Part shown: piece by piece, positions 9,193 to 18,103 of the stretch | Layout of the letters: every line of letters begins with the position of its first letter | How positions within the stretch are numbered: position 1 is the stretch's first letter | Source of the DNA: Candidatus Acidiferrales bacterium | GTDB taxonomy: Bacteria; Bacteroidota; Ignavibacteria; Kryptoniales; JAKASW01 | Direction: 5' to 3' | DNA: 55,490 nucleotides | NCBI GenBank assembly: GCA_035515795.1 | Contig: DATJAY010000036.1 | Location: 1-55,490, forward strand | Notes under the pieces: generated by a model | Seen by the model: the letters and a program-made list of their open reading frames with translations, nothing else | What the model was told of the DNA's origin: nothing | Database searches by the model: none | Program-made: the position numbers and the translations under genes

Positions 9193-9359
9193 TAACTAAC
9201 CTTTCGCTGCATTTTTCTTTTTGATTTTTGATGGACAGGGATATCCGGGACTTGGTGAAAGCCGCTTTCATCCTGGTAACCGATCGGTGCCCTGAGCGTC
9301 TCAATCAACAGCCATAAAATTGCCAGCGGCTCACCTGCTCCAACTATCATCCAAACCAT
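9192..9359 (-). CDS. Small single-span membrane protein leading the nfnAB operon
   Basis: 55 residues. The ATG at 9359 is preceded by a strong GGAGG (ACGGAGGAAAA), and the stop TAA overlaps the nfnA ATG by one base (TAATG), a translational-coupling arrangement. The N terminus is one hydrophobic helix (MVWMIVGAGEPLAILWLLI, with an internal GE), followed by a polar tail with a cluster of basic residues at the end. I do not recognise a family. The coupling and ribosome site argue that it is a real gene and part of the Nfn operon, possibly a membrane tether or regulator; that role is inference. Confidence 0.6.
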   Translation of the reverse strand: MVWMIVGAGEPLAILWLLIETLRAPIGYQDESGFHQVPDIPVHQKSKRKMQRKVS

Positions 9360-9389
9360 TTTTCCTCCGTTACATATTAGATCCGTCAC

Positions 9390-9782
9390 ATTCCTCTTGT
9401 ATCTCTATCTTACTTTCTCCTGATCCATAAGCTAACGAATTCATGCGAGCATTTCTCCGGATATCTCTTTTGTCCGCGAATAAATTGAGTCAATGGTTAT
9501 GCCGATTTTCCATTATCAAACCAGCTGTTATGAAGCGAAATTCGTATGAATAAGGACAATCATGGCGATCACCACCAGAATCGGCGAGAAACAGGTCAAT
9601 TTTCCGCAAGATTCGGAGGCAAGTTTCCAATTTCGCGTAATCAAAAGAGCTGTTCGAACATGATTAGCACTCCGATCACTGGAGTGCTTGCTTTTGAGAT
9701 TTCAATGAGGTAAATTAGCAATCACGAATTGATAGTGCCAATTACAAATCTAATGATTACCAATAACAAGGAGGATTAATAA
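9390..9782 (+). other. Intergenic region between divergent nfn and groESL operons
   Basis: About 390 bases without a gene. It must hold the promoters of both divergent operons. The only sharp signal is the CIRCE operator (9664-9690). A purine-rich ribosome site (AAGGAGG) lies just before groES at about 9769-9775. No further RNA or repeat was seen. Confidence 0.6.
9664..9690 (+). promoter_or_regulatory. CIRCE operator (HrcA binding site) upstream of groESL
   Basis: TTAGCACTC (9664-9672), a 9-base spacer, then GAGTGCTTG (9682-9690). The consensus is TTAGCACTC-N9-GAGTGCTAA, so the left arm is perfect and the right arm differs in its last two bases. It lies 93 bases before the groES start. HrcA is the known repressor that binds CIRCE and releases it on heat shock, so groESL here is very probably HrcA-controlled. 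hrcA itself is not in the window. Confidence 0.93.
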
Positions 9783-10064
9783 ATGAAGATTAAGCCATTA
9801 GCAGACAGGGTAGTCGTAAGGCCGCTTGAAGCAGAAGAGAAAACCAAAGGCGGACTTTATGTGCCCGACACTGCAAAGGAACGCCCACAGCAGGGCGAAG
9901 TGGTCGCCGTCGGACCGGGACGAACCGAGGACGGGAAAAAAATTGTGCCCGAAGTAAAAGTCGGAGACAAAATCTTATACGGCAAGTACTCAGGCACCGA
10001 AGTCACTTATGACGGTATCGAGTACCTCATCATGCGCGAAAGCGACATTTTTGCAATCATATAA
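9783..10064 (+). CDS. groES: Co-chaperonin GroES
   Basis: 93 residues, the standard 10-kDa length. It starts [13 protein letters not shown], has the mobile-loop region [20 protein letters not shown] (residues about 16-35) and the roof segment [15 protein letters not shown]. It forms a seven-membered lid on GroEL in the cytoplasm. AAGGAGG lies 8 bases before the ATG. It is the first gene of the groES-groEL operon with a 19-base gap, under the CIRCE element. Confidence 0.98.
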   Translation: MKIKPLADRVVVRPLEAEEKTKGGLYVPDTAKERPQQGEVVAVGPGRTEDGKKIVPEVKVGDKILYGKYSGTEVTYDGIEYLIMRESDIFAII

Positions 10065-10068
10065 ATGA

Positions 10069-11709
<1,641 letters not shown>

Positions 11710-11734
11710 GCCGAATTCAATAGATTGGCAAATG

Positions 11735-11768
11735 AAAAGTCCCGCTTTAGCGGGACTTTTTTTATGTT
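11735..11768 (+). terminator. Rho-independent terminator of groESL
   Basis: AAAAGTCCCGC (from 11735), a TTTA loop, then GCGGGACTTTT continuing into TTT. The 11-base-pair stem is perfect and is followed by a T-run, 25 bases after the groEL stop. Confidence 0.95.
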
Positions 11769-11897
11769 GCGCACTCCCCTGCGCGATTTGATGGCTATTA
11801 GGTTGCCGGTTCATGCTATCCACAGATTGGAAGAAATATGCCGCCAGAAACACGGAGACGAGGTGATATCGATTTCCGGACCACTATGCCGTATTGC

Positions 11898-11926
11898 TTG
11901 ACAAAGGTGAATCGTTGAATTAAATT
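11898..11926 (+). promoter_or_regulatory. Predicted sigma-70-type promoter of the recombinase gene
   Basis: TTGACA (11898-11903), a 17-base spacer and TAAATT (11921-11926). The ATG at 11935 is only 8 bases after the -10 box, so transcription from it would give a nearly leaderless mRNA. It could also read through into the cassettes, because the recombinase and cassettes share one direction. Some relatives of this lineage use different promoter consensus sequences, so this is a moderate call. Confidence 0.5.
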
Positions 11927-11934
11927 GCAAAGTT

Positions 11935-12837
11935 ATGGTTGCGGTTGTCAGGGAACAATCGGATGCAGGCAGGCCTGATAGGTCGGGAAGCCTGTTCGAA
12001 CTTCTGCGTCAGGAACTAAGCCTCAGGAACTACTCGCACAAGACATTTTCGGCATACAGAAGTTGTCTGAGGAATTTTGTGAATTTTTTTTCGCCGAAGA
12101 ATCCGCGCGAACTGAATGAGAGTGATATTCGCAGGTATTTATTATACCTCATCGAGCAGAAACATCTTTCAATATCGAGTATTAACCAGGTATTCAACGC
12201 AATCAGGTTTTTGTACGTAGATCTGTACCAGCAATCGTTCAAGGTCGGTTCAATCCCAAGACCGCTTAGATATAGAAAACTGCCGACGGTTCTGAGTGAG
12301 GAAGAAGTTCTTCGAATTCTTGATTCCGTGCGAAACATCAAGCACAGATCGATTCTGAGCATAATATATTCAGGTGGCCTCCGTGTGGGCGAGGCGGTAA
12401 AATTGAGGGTTTCCGACATAGACAGCAAGAGGATGTTGATTCGCGTATGCGGGGCGAAGGGAAGGAAGGATCGGTACACGCTTCTTTCGGATGAGACACT
12501 TGAGCTGCTGCGGGATTACTTCAAGAAATACAGGCCGAAGGAATTTTTGTTCGAGGGAGCGAATGGGCGGAAGCATTATTCAGAGCGAAGCGTTGAATCG
12601 ATCTTTGCAGATGCTAAAGCGGCTGCTCAAATAAGGAAGGAAGTCACGGTACACTCGCTGAGGCATGCATTTGCGACACATCTTCTGGAGTTCGGGACAG
12701 ACCTGAGGTACATTCAAGAGTTACTTGGGCACGCGAGCAGCAAGACCACGGAGATTTACACGCATGTTACACATAGTAAGCTGGGCAGGATAATGAGTCC
12801 GCTGGATCGTGCCCGGAGGAAGATAAAGGAGAAATAA
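11935..12837 (+). CDS. XerC/XerD-like tyrosine recombinase, candidate cassette integrase
   Basis: 300 residues. Residues about 20-105 form the core-binding SAM-like domain (LFELLRQELSLRNYSHKT...); residues 115-290 form the catalytic domain. All active-site residues are visible: R150 (SGGLRVGEA), K175 (GAKGRKDR), H240 and R243 (HSLRHAFATH), H266 (LLGHASSKTT) and nucleophile Y275 (IYTHV). Only about 60 residues separate the lysine and HxxR motifs, so the extra alpha-helical insertion that marks integron integrases (IntI) is absent; yet the tail IMSPLDRARR resembles the IntI ending 'RSPLD'. It lies 57 bases upstream of the first cassette core site and reads toward the cassettes, whereas most intI genes read away. 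The first 20 residues (GC-rich, with a bit of palindrome) look like an added extension. Likely role: strand exchange between attI-like and attC-like sites; a Xer housekeeping role is the main alternative. Confidence 0.9.
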   Translation: MVAVVREQSDAGRPDRSGSLFELLRQELSLRNYSHKTFSAYRSCLRNFVNFFSPKNPRELNESDIRRYLLYLIEQKHLSISSINQVFNAIRFLYVDLYQQSFKVGSIPRPLRYRKLPTVLSEEEVLRILDSVRNIKHRSILSIIYSGGLRVGEAVKLRVSDIDSKRMLIRVCGAKGRKDRYTLLSDETLELLRDYFKKYRPKEFLFEGANGRKHYSERSVESIFADAKAAAQIRKEVTVHSLRHAFATHLLEFGTDLRYIQELLGHASSKTTEIYTHVTHSKLGRIMSPLDRARRKIKEK

Positions 12838-12903
12838 ACGCAATGCGTATATCACGCCATAATGGGTGCATAAACGCAATTCGGTTATACAGTAGTTAGC
12901 TGA
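12834..12903 (+). other. Candidate attI site: two direct repeats and first core site
   Basis: ATAAACGCAATGCG (12834-12847, overlapping the recombinase stop codon) and ATAAACGCAATTCG (12870-12883) are direct repeats, 13 of 14 identical, 36 bases apart. Twelve bases after the second lies the core site GTTAGCT (12895-12901), where cassette 1 begins. Direct repeats next to an insertion core are known integrase-binding elements of class 1 attI sites. The function is inferred from position. Confidence 0.6.
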
Positions 12904-12941
12904 AACTGTTTTGCTTATTATATCATGAAAGGCCTGAATTA

Positions 12942-13904
12942 ATGTCGTATGGTTTTCAAGATGGCAAGACGCTGCTGAGAGAGAGCCTGACAATACTCGG
13001 TCGCTTTCCGAAATTGAACGTTCCACTTGCGTTGACATGGTTAATCTACGTGCCAACAGCATTCTATGCTAAGTTCTTGTTTCCTTGGGAGCAGGCTGGC
13101 ATCCTCAAAGATTTTGCATTTGCTCTGTTGGCAATTTTGATCCTTTCTGCAACAATTGGCTTCTCTTGTCTTGTCCTCCTTGAGATGCTTCGTCAGCAGG
13201 AAAGAGGAGAAAACATAAGTATCTTCCGTGCTTTTTTTCATGCTATCTTCCCGGATCTTCCCAAGGCATTCCCAGTCATTTTGTTGTGGATACTGGTTTG
13301 GTTTGGGCTTACGATCGTCGAGTTCTTTTCGAAGCCATTAAGCTCAGCTGACTCGAACGAGCAAGCGTCAGCAGATAGTGCAACAAAAGCGTTAGCTGGA
13401 CTTACATCAACTGCAGACTTCACCCAAGCGTTGTATCAAGCCGTGAAGAAGGGCCTCCGCCTGGTGGTCTTTCTTGTGCTGCCTGCCGTGGCGTGGGATC
13501 ATTTATGGCCAACCTCTGCCATAAAATACGGAAGGGATATGGTTAAGACACACGTGAACGCTTTTTCGAGTGCCTTTGTCTTGACAGATTTTGCTACATG
13601 GATGCTAATGATTCCGACTTCGTTTCTCGTAGTCGTAAGCGTGAAATGGAACCTTGCGCTGGCAGATCCTGTGTGGTACGCACTTATCCCAGTGTGTTCG
13701 CTCGCATGGAGTTTTTCTCTCTTTGTCGAGCAAATGTTTGCTGCCCAACTCTATTTATGGGACCTCAGGTGGCGGGAAGCCTGCAAGGTCGCTGCAGAAT
13801 CCAACCGAGCCCTACCAAATTTGGAGAGTGTTGCGAAGCCATCAATCTTGGAAATTTCACCAGAACTGGTGGCCGTAGGCAAACTGGGAGGAAGACGTTC
13901 TTAA
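12942..13904 (+). CDS. Cassette 1: multi-pass membrane protein of unknown function
   Basis: 320 residues with about six hydrophobic helices: around residues 27-45, 60-85, 108-128, 170-190, 222-245 and 250-268. A polar, Ala/Ser/Asp-rich segment (residues 133-160) lies between the third and fourth helices. The last 45 residues are soluble. The layout recalls membrane proteins annotated as DUF6159, but I cannot confirm that by eye. It is the only gene of cassette 1 and follows its core site by 46 bases. A GAAAGG sits 13 bases before the ATG. Confidence 0.75.
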   Translation: MSYGFQDGKTLLRESLTILGRFPKLNVPLALTWLIYVPTAFYAKFLFPWEQAGILKDFAFALLAILILSATIGFSCLVLLEMLRQQERGENISIFRAFFHAIFPDLPKAFPVILLWILVWFGLTIVEFFSKPLSSADSNEQASADSATKALAGLTSTADFTQALYQAVKKGLRLVVFLVLPAVAWDHLWPTSAIKYGRDMVKTHVNAFSSAFVLTDFATWMLMIPTSFLVVVSVKWNLALADPVWYALIPVCSLAWSFSLFVEQMFAAQLYLWDLRWREACKVAAESNRALPNLESVAKPSILEISPELVAVGKLGGRRS

Positions 13905-13922
13905 TGGAAGCAAAACAGCTTC

Positions 13923-14057
13923 AGCTAACAAGCAGGAAGAAGACGCTCAATTATTATATATCATGGTGTTCGCTTCATTGCTCTCGCCCAAAGTCTCGAC
14001 GCTACGCGACATTTATAGCGGGCGAGAGCGACGACTTCTTCCTGCGGGACGTTATGT
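13923..14057 (+). repeat. attC-like site 1 (end of cassette 1)
   Basis: Left core AGCTAAC (13923-13929); inner arm GCAGGAAGAAG pairs perfectly with CTTCTTCCTGC near the right end; right core GTTATGT (14051-14057). The bases CAAAACAGCTTCAGCTAAC ending at the left core are the reverse complement of the cassette start at 12895, with one mismatch in 20. Length about 135 bases; the apical part contains its own GCTCTCGCCC / GGGCGAGAGC hairpin. Confidence 0.85.
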
Positions 14058-14111
14058 GCAACGCGCCGAAACAGGCAACTCTATGCTATCAATTTTGTGA
14101 AGGGCATTCCG

Positions 14112-14702
14112 ATGGCTGCAGGTAGCGAAATGTTAAAAGCAGCATTTGTGCGAATTCTCGTGGTTGGAGGTATAGTGATCGTCACTAGTTATGTCACGTT
14201 TGGATCTATCGCTTTCGAACCATTATCGCTATGGTTTGAGTTCGTAGTGAATGGCGTTACAATCACATTGGCTTACGCGGCGTTAATGTCAGGGCGAGTG
14301 TGGAATGTGGTTGTCGCTGAGATGCTTTGGTGCGCATTCACACTGCTAGTCGTGCCGCTCCCATATGGCCACCGGGGGAATTTCGTCATGGTCACTTCGA
14401 ACGTAATTGCGCTTACCTTGGCTGTCTATCTTTACATTTTGGTGGTCAACAGACACATCGTTAATGTTCCGATTCTAAGGCTCATCGTGGCAGTCCTGCT
14501 TGTCGGACTCGCTCACGCGGTGGTCGTCATTTTCCTACCACTGGCAGGCGTAGAAGTATGGCTTCATCCAGGTAGGGTTCTTGAATGGAGCATTTTATAT
14601 GTAAAGAATGGCATGGCAATAGGTATAATTTGCGCGATCGGCATGGAATTGTCTGAGTATCTTATCAATCTGATCGTAGCTCATCGAGAACGAGTCTGCT
14701 GA
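14112..14702 (+). CDS. Cassette 2: multi-pass membrane protein of unknown function
   Basis: 196 residues from the ATG at 14112; the in-frame GTG at 14097 is also possible, but AAGGG lies just before the ATG. There are about six hydrophobic helices (around residues 7-27, 40-60, 66-86, 95-115, 122-145 and 165-190), making nearly the whole protein membrane-embedded, with few charged residues. No family is recognised. It is the only gene of cassette 2 and starts about 60 bases after its core site. Confidence 0.7.
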   Translation: MAAGSEMLKAAFVRILVVGGIVIVTSYVTFGSIAFEPLSLWFEFVVNGVTITLAYAALMSGRVWNVVVAEMLWCAFTLLVVPLPYGHRGNFVMVTSNVIALTLAVYLYILVVNRHIVNVPILRLIVAVLLVGLAHAVVVIFLPLAGVEVWLHPGRVLEWSILYVKNGMAIGIICAIGMELSEYLINLIVAHRERVC

Positions 14703-14745
14703 CATGCTATTGACTGGGCAAATACCTGTGAGACTGGTGCGCTGC

Positions 14746-14861
14746 GCATAACATGCGGGACAAAGACGCTCGACATTTGTATATGCAACGTACTCGCTTC
14801 ATGGCACACACATTATATCAAGAAGGAACGCGCCACGACTTTGTTCCGCGAGACGTTATCT
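14746..14861 (+). repeat. attC-like site 2
   Basis: Left core GCATAAC (14746-14752); inner arm GCGGGACAAAG pairs with CTTTGTTCCGC with one mismatch; right core GTTATCT (14855-14861). The left core complements the GTTATG that opens cassette 2 at 14051, not the right core of this same site, as expected for an integrated cassette. Complementarity with the cassette start continues for 14 of 17 bases. Confidence 0.85.
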
Positions 14862-14922
14862 GTCATGGACGCCCGCACCATGAAATAGAAGGGCTATAAG
14901 TTAACAAGAAATGGAGGATTAT

Positions 14923-15480
14923 ATGAGAGGATTAATCATGTTGTGCTGCTTCGCCATTCTTTTGTTTGGATGCAGCCATACATCAGTCGGCCCAAGTCCG
15001 AATGCGCCAGCGAATACCGCGATGTACAAGCTAGCCTATGTGAATTCGCTTGCAGGGTCGTATGGGAAAGGATTACAGTTGGTGATAGTTGAGAATGGTA
15101 CTGGTGGAGTAAATACTGACGGCACGTCAGAGGAGTGGCTGTATGCTTACGTAGCGACCTCGACGCCTCACGCGACCTATTGGTTCCACGCAAACGAAGG
15201 TGGAGTTGCATACGACAGCACTGGCGCGGCACTTCCAGGAATGGGAATCATAAATCAGACATGGTTCAATAGCGATTCCGCTCTCGCTGTCGCAGAAAAA
15301 AACGGCGGGTCCCAGTTCAGAACGCAGAATCCGCATTGCATAATAATGGCCGCCCTTGGCGAAGCAGTCGTGCCGAATCCGAAGGCATTCTGGTATGTAT
15401 CATACTACTCAACCGATAACAAGACAGTCTTTGTCCAAATCAATGTTGATGCGAGCAGCGGTGAAGTTTTTGTCCTCTAG
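14923..15480 (+). CDS. Cassette 3: lipoprotein with PepSY-like C terminus
   Basis: 185 residues. The ATG at 14923 is preceded by GGAGG; an ATG at 14911 lies upstream of that site and is rejected. The signal peptide MRGLIMLCCFAILLFGC ends in a lipobox. The mature part ends YYSTDNKTVFVQINVDASSGEVFVL, resembling the last strand and the 'DAxTGEV' turn of PepSY-type domains. No enzyme motif is present. It is probably anchored in the outer membrane or on the surface. It is the only gene of cassette 3. Confidence 0.75.
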   Translation: MRGLIMLCCFAILLFGCSHTSVGPSPNAPANTAMYKLAYVNSLAGSYGKGLQLVIVENGTGGVNTDGTSEEWLYAYVATSTPHATYWFHANEGGVAYDSTGAALPGMGIINQTWFNSDSALAVAEKNGGSQFRTQNPHCIIMAALGEAVVPNPKAFWYVSYYSTDNKTVFVQINVDASSGEVFVL

Positions 15481-15519
15481 CTATAATCGCCTCTTGGAAC
15501 ATCGCGGGCGTCCACGAAC

Positions 15520-15659
15520 AGATAACAACCGCAAAGAAGACGCTCGATTATTGTATATGTATATGATGGAGCTCGCTTCATCCCGATTGCCGCAGGCCAT
15601 GGAGCTACGCACATTTGTAGGCGGCAATCGGGACGACTTTTTTCTGCGGTACGTTATCT
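15520..15659 (+). repeat. attC-like site 3
   Basis: Left core AGATAAC (15520-15526); inner arm CCGCAAAGAAG pairs approximately with CTTTTTTCTGCGG; right core GTTATCT (15653-15659). The stretch CGGGCGTCCACGAACAGATAAC before and including the left core is the reverse complement of the start of cassette 3 (from 14855), with one mismatch and one gap over about 21 bases. The apical part carries a CCCGATTGCCGC / GGCGGCAATCGGG hairpin. Confidence 0.85.
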
Positions 15660-15701
15660 GCCATTTGCACTGAGTGATAAATGAAAGGAGGAATAGATAA
15701 A

Positions 15702-16184
15702 ATGAAAATGATGACAACGCTCGCATTGATTGCTATCCTCATTGCTGGGTGCGACATTCTCAAGACGAAGTCCAACGGTAATGGTGGACTCACCGCAACG
15801 TTTTCCCTCACCGATACGACTGGGCACGTGGCCACCGTGTTCCACTCTGGCGAGCAGTTTTTAATGTCTTTTTCCGTCGTGAACACAACCAACGATACGC
15901 TGACCTATCATTACTCAGAACCTCCCGTGATATTCAGTATTCTAAAGGATGGTAATGTGGTGGCTTCATCAACTGACGGATATGTGTTCCCCATGAACGT
16001 TAACGCTGGTTTCGTAGCACCTGGGAAGGCGCTTGCAGGCTCTTGGAAGGCTCCGAATACTCCAGCTCAGAATCCGAAGGTTATGCTAGCTGCGGGTACC
16101 TATCAAGCTAGCGTATCATTTTCTCAATTTGAGGAGGCGAAAGTAAATCCCGTGTCCACGATAACCTTCTCAGTGATCCAATGA
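15702..16184 (+). CDS. Cassette 4: lipoprotein with BsuPI-like beta-sandwich
   Basis: 160 residues from the ATG at 15702, which has AAAGGAGG about 10 bases upstream. The lipoprotein signal MKMMTTLALIAILIAGC is followed by a single beta-sandwich domain: FLMSFSVVNTTNDTLTY, then ILKDGNVVASS, FVAPGKALAGSW and LAAGTYQASVSF. This order matches the intracellular proteinase inhibitor (BsuPI) domain, 'N-x-T-x-x-x-L-T ... x-x-D-x-x-G-x-x-V ... L-x-P-G ... G-x-Y'. That fold also occurs in many secreted proteins of unknown role, so inhibition is not claimed. It is the only gene of cassette 4. Confidence 0.75.
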   Translation: MKMMTTLALIAILIAGCDILKTKSNGNGGLTATFSLTDTTGHVATVFHSGEQFLMSFSVVNTTNDTLTYHYSEPPVIFSILKDGNVVASSTDGYVFPMNVNAGFVAPGKALAGSWKAPNTPAQNPKVMLAAGTYQASVSFSQFEEAKVNPVSTITFSVIQ

Positions 16185-16230
16185 GACCCTCCGCACAAAG
16201 TTATGGTGGACACCATTCCGTGCAAACGGC

Positions 16231-16344
16231 AGATAACAACGAGAAAAGAGATGCTCGGTTATTATATATTATGGTGCTCGCTTCACGGCGCGAACATTAT
16301 AAAAGAAGGATCGCGCCGCGACTTTGTCCGGCAACACGTTAGCC
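16231..16344 (+). repeat. attC-like site 4
   Basis: Left core AGATAAC (16231-16237), right core GTTAGCC (16338-16344). The bases before the left core (GTGCAAACGGCAGATAAC) complement the start of cassette 4 at 15653 in 17 of 18 positions. The middle contains GGCGCGAACATTATA and ATCGCGCC, which pair to form the apical hairpin. Confidence 0.85.
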
Positions 16345-16398
16345 GACACGCGACATCTAACAAGCGTTTAGGCTGAAGCACAACATAAAGAGGATACA

Positions 16399-16839
16399 GT
16401 GAAGCACGCACTTATTTTCATGACGTTAATGCTGGTGGCCGCTGGTTGCACCAGCACCAAGAACCCGGTCTCTGCAGGTTCAGGTACTTTACAATACATC
16501 CTAACCACTGCCAAGCAGACCTACACTGCCGGCGATACGCTACATTTCACGTTGAGTGTTCATAATGTCGGTTCTGCGACAGACTCGGTCGCTATTGGCG
16601 ACGCTATATTGATCACATGGTCTCTGAAGAATACTTCTAGTGCCGTGATGTACTCTGGTCAAGCTCCCACCGGTAATTTGATAGGCCTAGTTCCCGTGGC
16701 TCCTGGCGACTCAAAAGTAATCGACGCATGGACGCACGGCTTGACCGACTCGTCCGGCAGCCCCCTCCCGACAGGGTCCTATACGTTCGCTGTGGACTAT
16801 GGCACCCACTTCGCTTCTGCAGATTTAAGTGTACAGTAA
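16399..16839 (+). CDS. Cassette 5: lipoprotein with BsuPI-like beta-sandwich
   Basis: 146 residues starting at GTG 16399, with AAAGAGG about 7 bases upstream. The lipoprotein signal (VKHALIFMTLMLVAAGC) is followed by a beta-sandwich with YTAGDTLHFTLSVHNVGSATDSV, SLKNTSSAVMYS, VPVAPGDSKVID and LPTGSYTFAVDY. The spacing of 'LxPG' and 'GxY' elements is like that of cassette 4, so the two may be distant relatives carried in neighbouring cassettes. It is the only gene of cassette 5. Confidence 0.75.
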   Translation: MKHALIFMTLMLVAAGCTSTKNPVSAGSGTLQYILTTAKQTYTAGDTLHFTLSVHNVGSATDSVAIGDAILITWSLKNTSSAVMYSGQAPTGNLIGLVPVAPGDSKVIDAWTHGLTDSSGSPLPTGSYTFAVDYGTHFASADLSVQ

Positions 16840-16877
16840 ATGTCAAGGCATCGGGTTACTTCAGGGAGTTGCGCGTC

Positions 16878-16972
16878 GGCTAACAAGCGAGAAGAAGACG
16901 CTCGCCAATTTTATATGTCGAGCTCGCTTCATGGCGCGAAGCGCCACGACTTCTTCCCGCATCACGTTAGGC
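16878..16972 (+). repeat. attC-like site 5 (shortest)
   Basis: Left core GGCTAAC (16878-16884); arm AAGCGAGAAGAAG opposite CTTCTTCCCGC; right core GTTAGGC (16966-16972). At 95 bases it is the shortest copy and shows the minimal parts: outer cores, inner arm, GCTCGCTTC segment and a tight GGCGCGAAGCGCC apical hairpin. Complementarity with the start of cassette 5 extends over 15 of 17 bases. Confidence 0.85.
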
Positions 16973-16997
16973 GAAATGCGCGGCATGGATGTAAACC

Positions 16998-17906
16998 ATG
17001 AGAAGTGAATTGATGAAATACAAGTTCCTTTTGCGATGCTTCTCTTTTATTTCCCTTTCAACTATTCTGTATCCGTCATCAGGCAATGTTGCAGGTGTCG
17101 GGAATGGAGGTTCAGATTCGACCAGACCTTCAATAACAAATGCAATCCAGAGGCTTGAAAAGGCAATGAAATTTAAGTTCGCGTTAGGCTTCTTGATTAG
17201 CCATCGGCGTCTCTTGAATCTCGAATACTTGGAGGACTCTGACACGACACGAATACGGATGGAAAGAAACCTTTTTGCTGATAACCTGATTGAGAGATTT
17301 GAGATCGCAGATTACACTTACGATCTGTGGAAAGTTAATTCGATGAGGGGAGACAAGGAATACTACTTGCTCACCGATTCCACATTAAATGGAACAGGCG
17401 AACTCGATCTTTTTCTCTTCGAAGCAGGCCAATCGCGCTTTTGCGATTCACTTCAGTTGAGTTCTCGAGATGAGGGATTGTATCAATTTACCCAGTTAAA
17501 CAATCATAGCGTCATCAAAGTCGAAAGAGCCTTTGATGCAACGGGTTACTACCGAGAAGATGAAGCTTTCGTGGGAATAAGCGATGAGAAGTTTCAGGAT
17601 CTTTTCGATTTTATAAGGCTTGAATTTTACCGACCGGAAGACGAAGAAAACGCGAAATGGAAAGTTCAAAAAATATCTTTCGTTGATCTGAACCAGGACG
17701 GCTTTGTGGACATTGTTGAAAGCGAAAAAAAGGAAATAATAAATATCCCCGAAGCTGAATGGGGAGCATTTGCTTCAACTAAACTTTGGTTGAGAACAAA
17801 AGACAGCAATTATTTCTATGACCTGAAAGCCGAGAAGGTCCTCTCGAAAAAGCAATACAAATATCTATGGGACGAGAGAAGATGCATCTTTTCCAAGGTG
17901 CCTTAA
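16998..17906 (+). CDS. Cassette 6: probable secreted protein with EF-hand-like loop
   Basis: 302 residues from ATG 16998; a second ATG at 17013 (MKYKFLLRCFSFISLS) would give a more typical signal peptide. A hydrophobic segment at residues 9-26 is followed by a charged, mostly globular protein. Residues about 228-240 (VDLNQDGFVDIVE) match the DxNxDGxxDxxE calcium-binding loop of EF-hand/dockerin type. No other motif is recognised. Its base composition is visibly more AT-rich than that of the neighbouring cassettes, suggesting a different source. It is the only gene of cassette 6. Confidence 0.7.
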   Translation: MRSELMKYKFLLRCFSFISLSTILYPSSGNVAGVGNGGSDSTRPSITNAIQRLEKAMKFKFALGFLISHRRLLNLEYLEDSDTTRIRMERNLFADNLIERFEIADYTYDLWKVNSMRGDKEYYLLTDSTLNGTGELDLFLFEAGQSRFCDSLQLSSRDEGLYQFTQLNNHSVIKVERAFDATGYYREDEAFVGISDEKFQDLFDFIRLEFYRPEDEENAKWKVQKISFVDLNQDGFVDIVESEKKEIINIPEAEWGAFASTKLWLRTKDSNYFYDLKAEKVLSKKQYKYLWDERRCIFSKVP

Positions 17907-17953
17907 TGTGTTCAACCGAGAAAGAAAATGAATAGTCTAAAGCCGCACACTTC

Positions 17954-18069
17954 GCCTAACACGCGGAAAAAAGACGCTCCACATCTGTATATATCGTGGT
18001 CGCTTCATGTCGCGCACGTAGTGGGCTTCAAGGAGCACGGCACGAACGTGATTGCCGCGGACGTTATGC
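17954..18069 (+). repeat. attC-like site 6
   Basis: Left core GCCTAAC (17954-17960) matches RYYYAAC exactly; right core GTTATGC (18063-18069). GCCGCACACTTCGCCTAAC complements the start of cassette 6 at 16966 in 17 of 19 positions. The right arm is more diverged than in the other copies (CACGAACGTGATTGCCGCGGACG). Confidence 0.82.
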
Positions 18070-18103
18070 GTCATCGGTTTGCGCGAACCGGAAGGGAGCA
18101 CAC

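Noticed and set aside
8086-9195. 369-residue plus-strand open frame
   Set aside because: Antisense to nfnA/nfnB, whose protein motifs are unmistakable; composition is that of a shadow frame.
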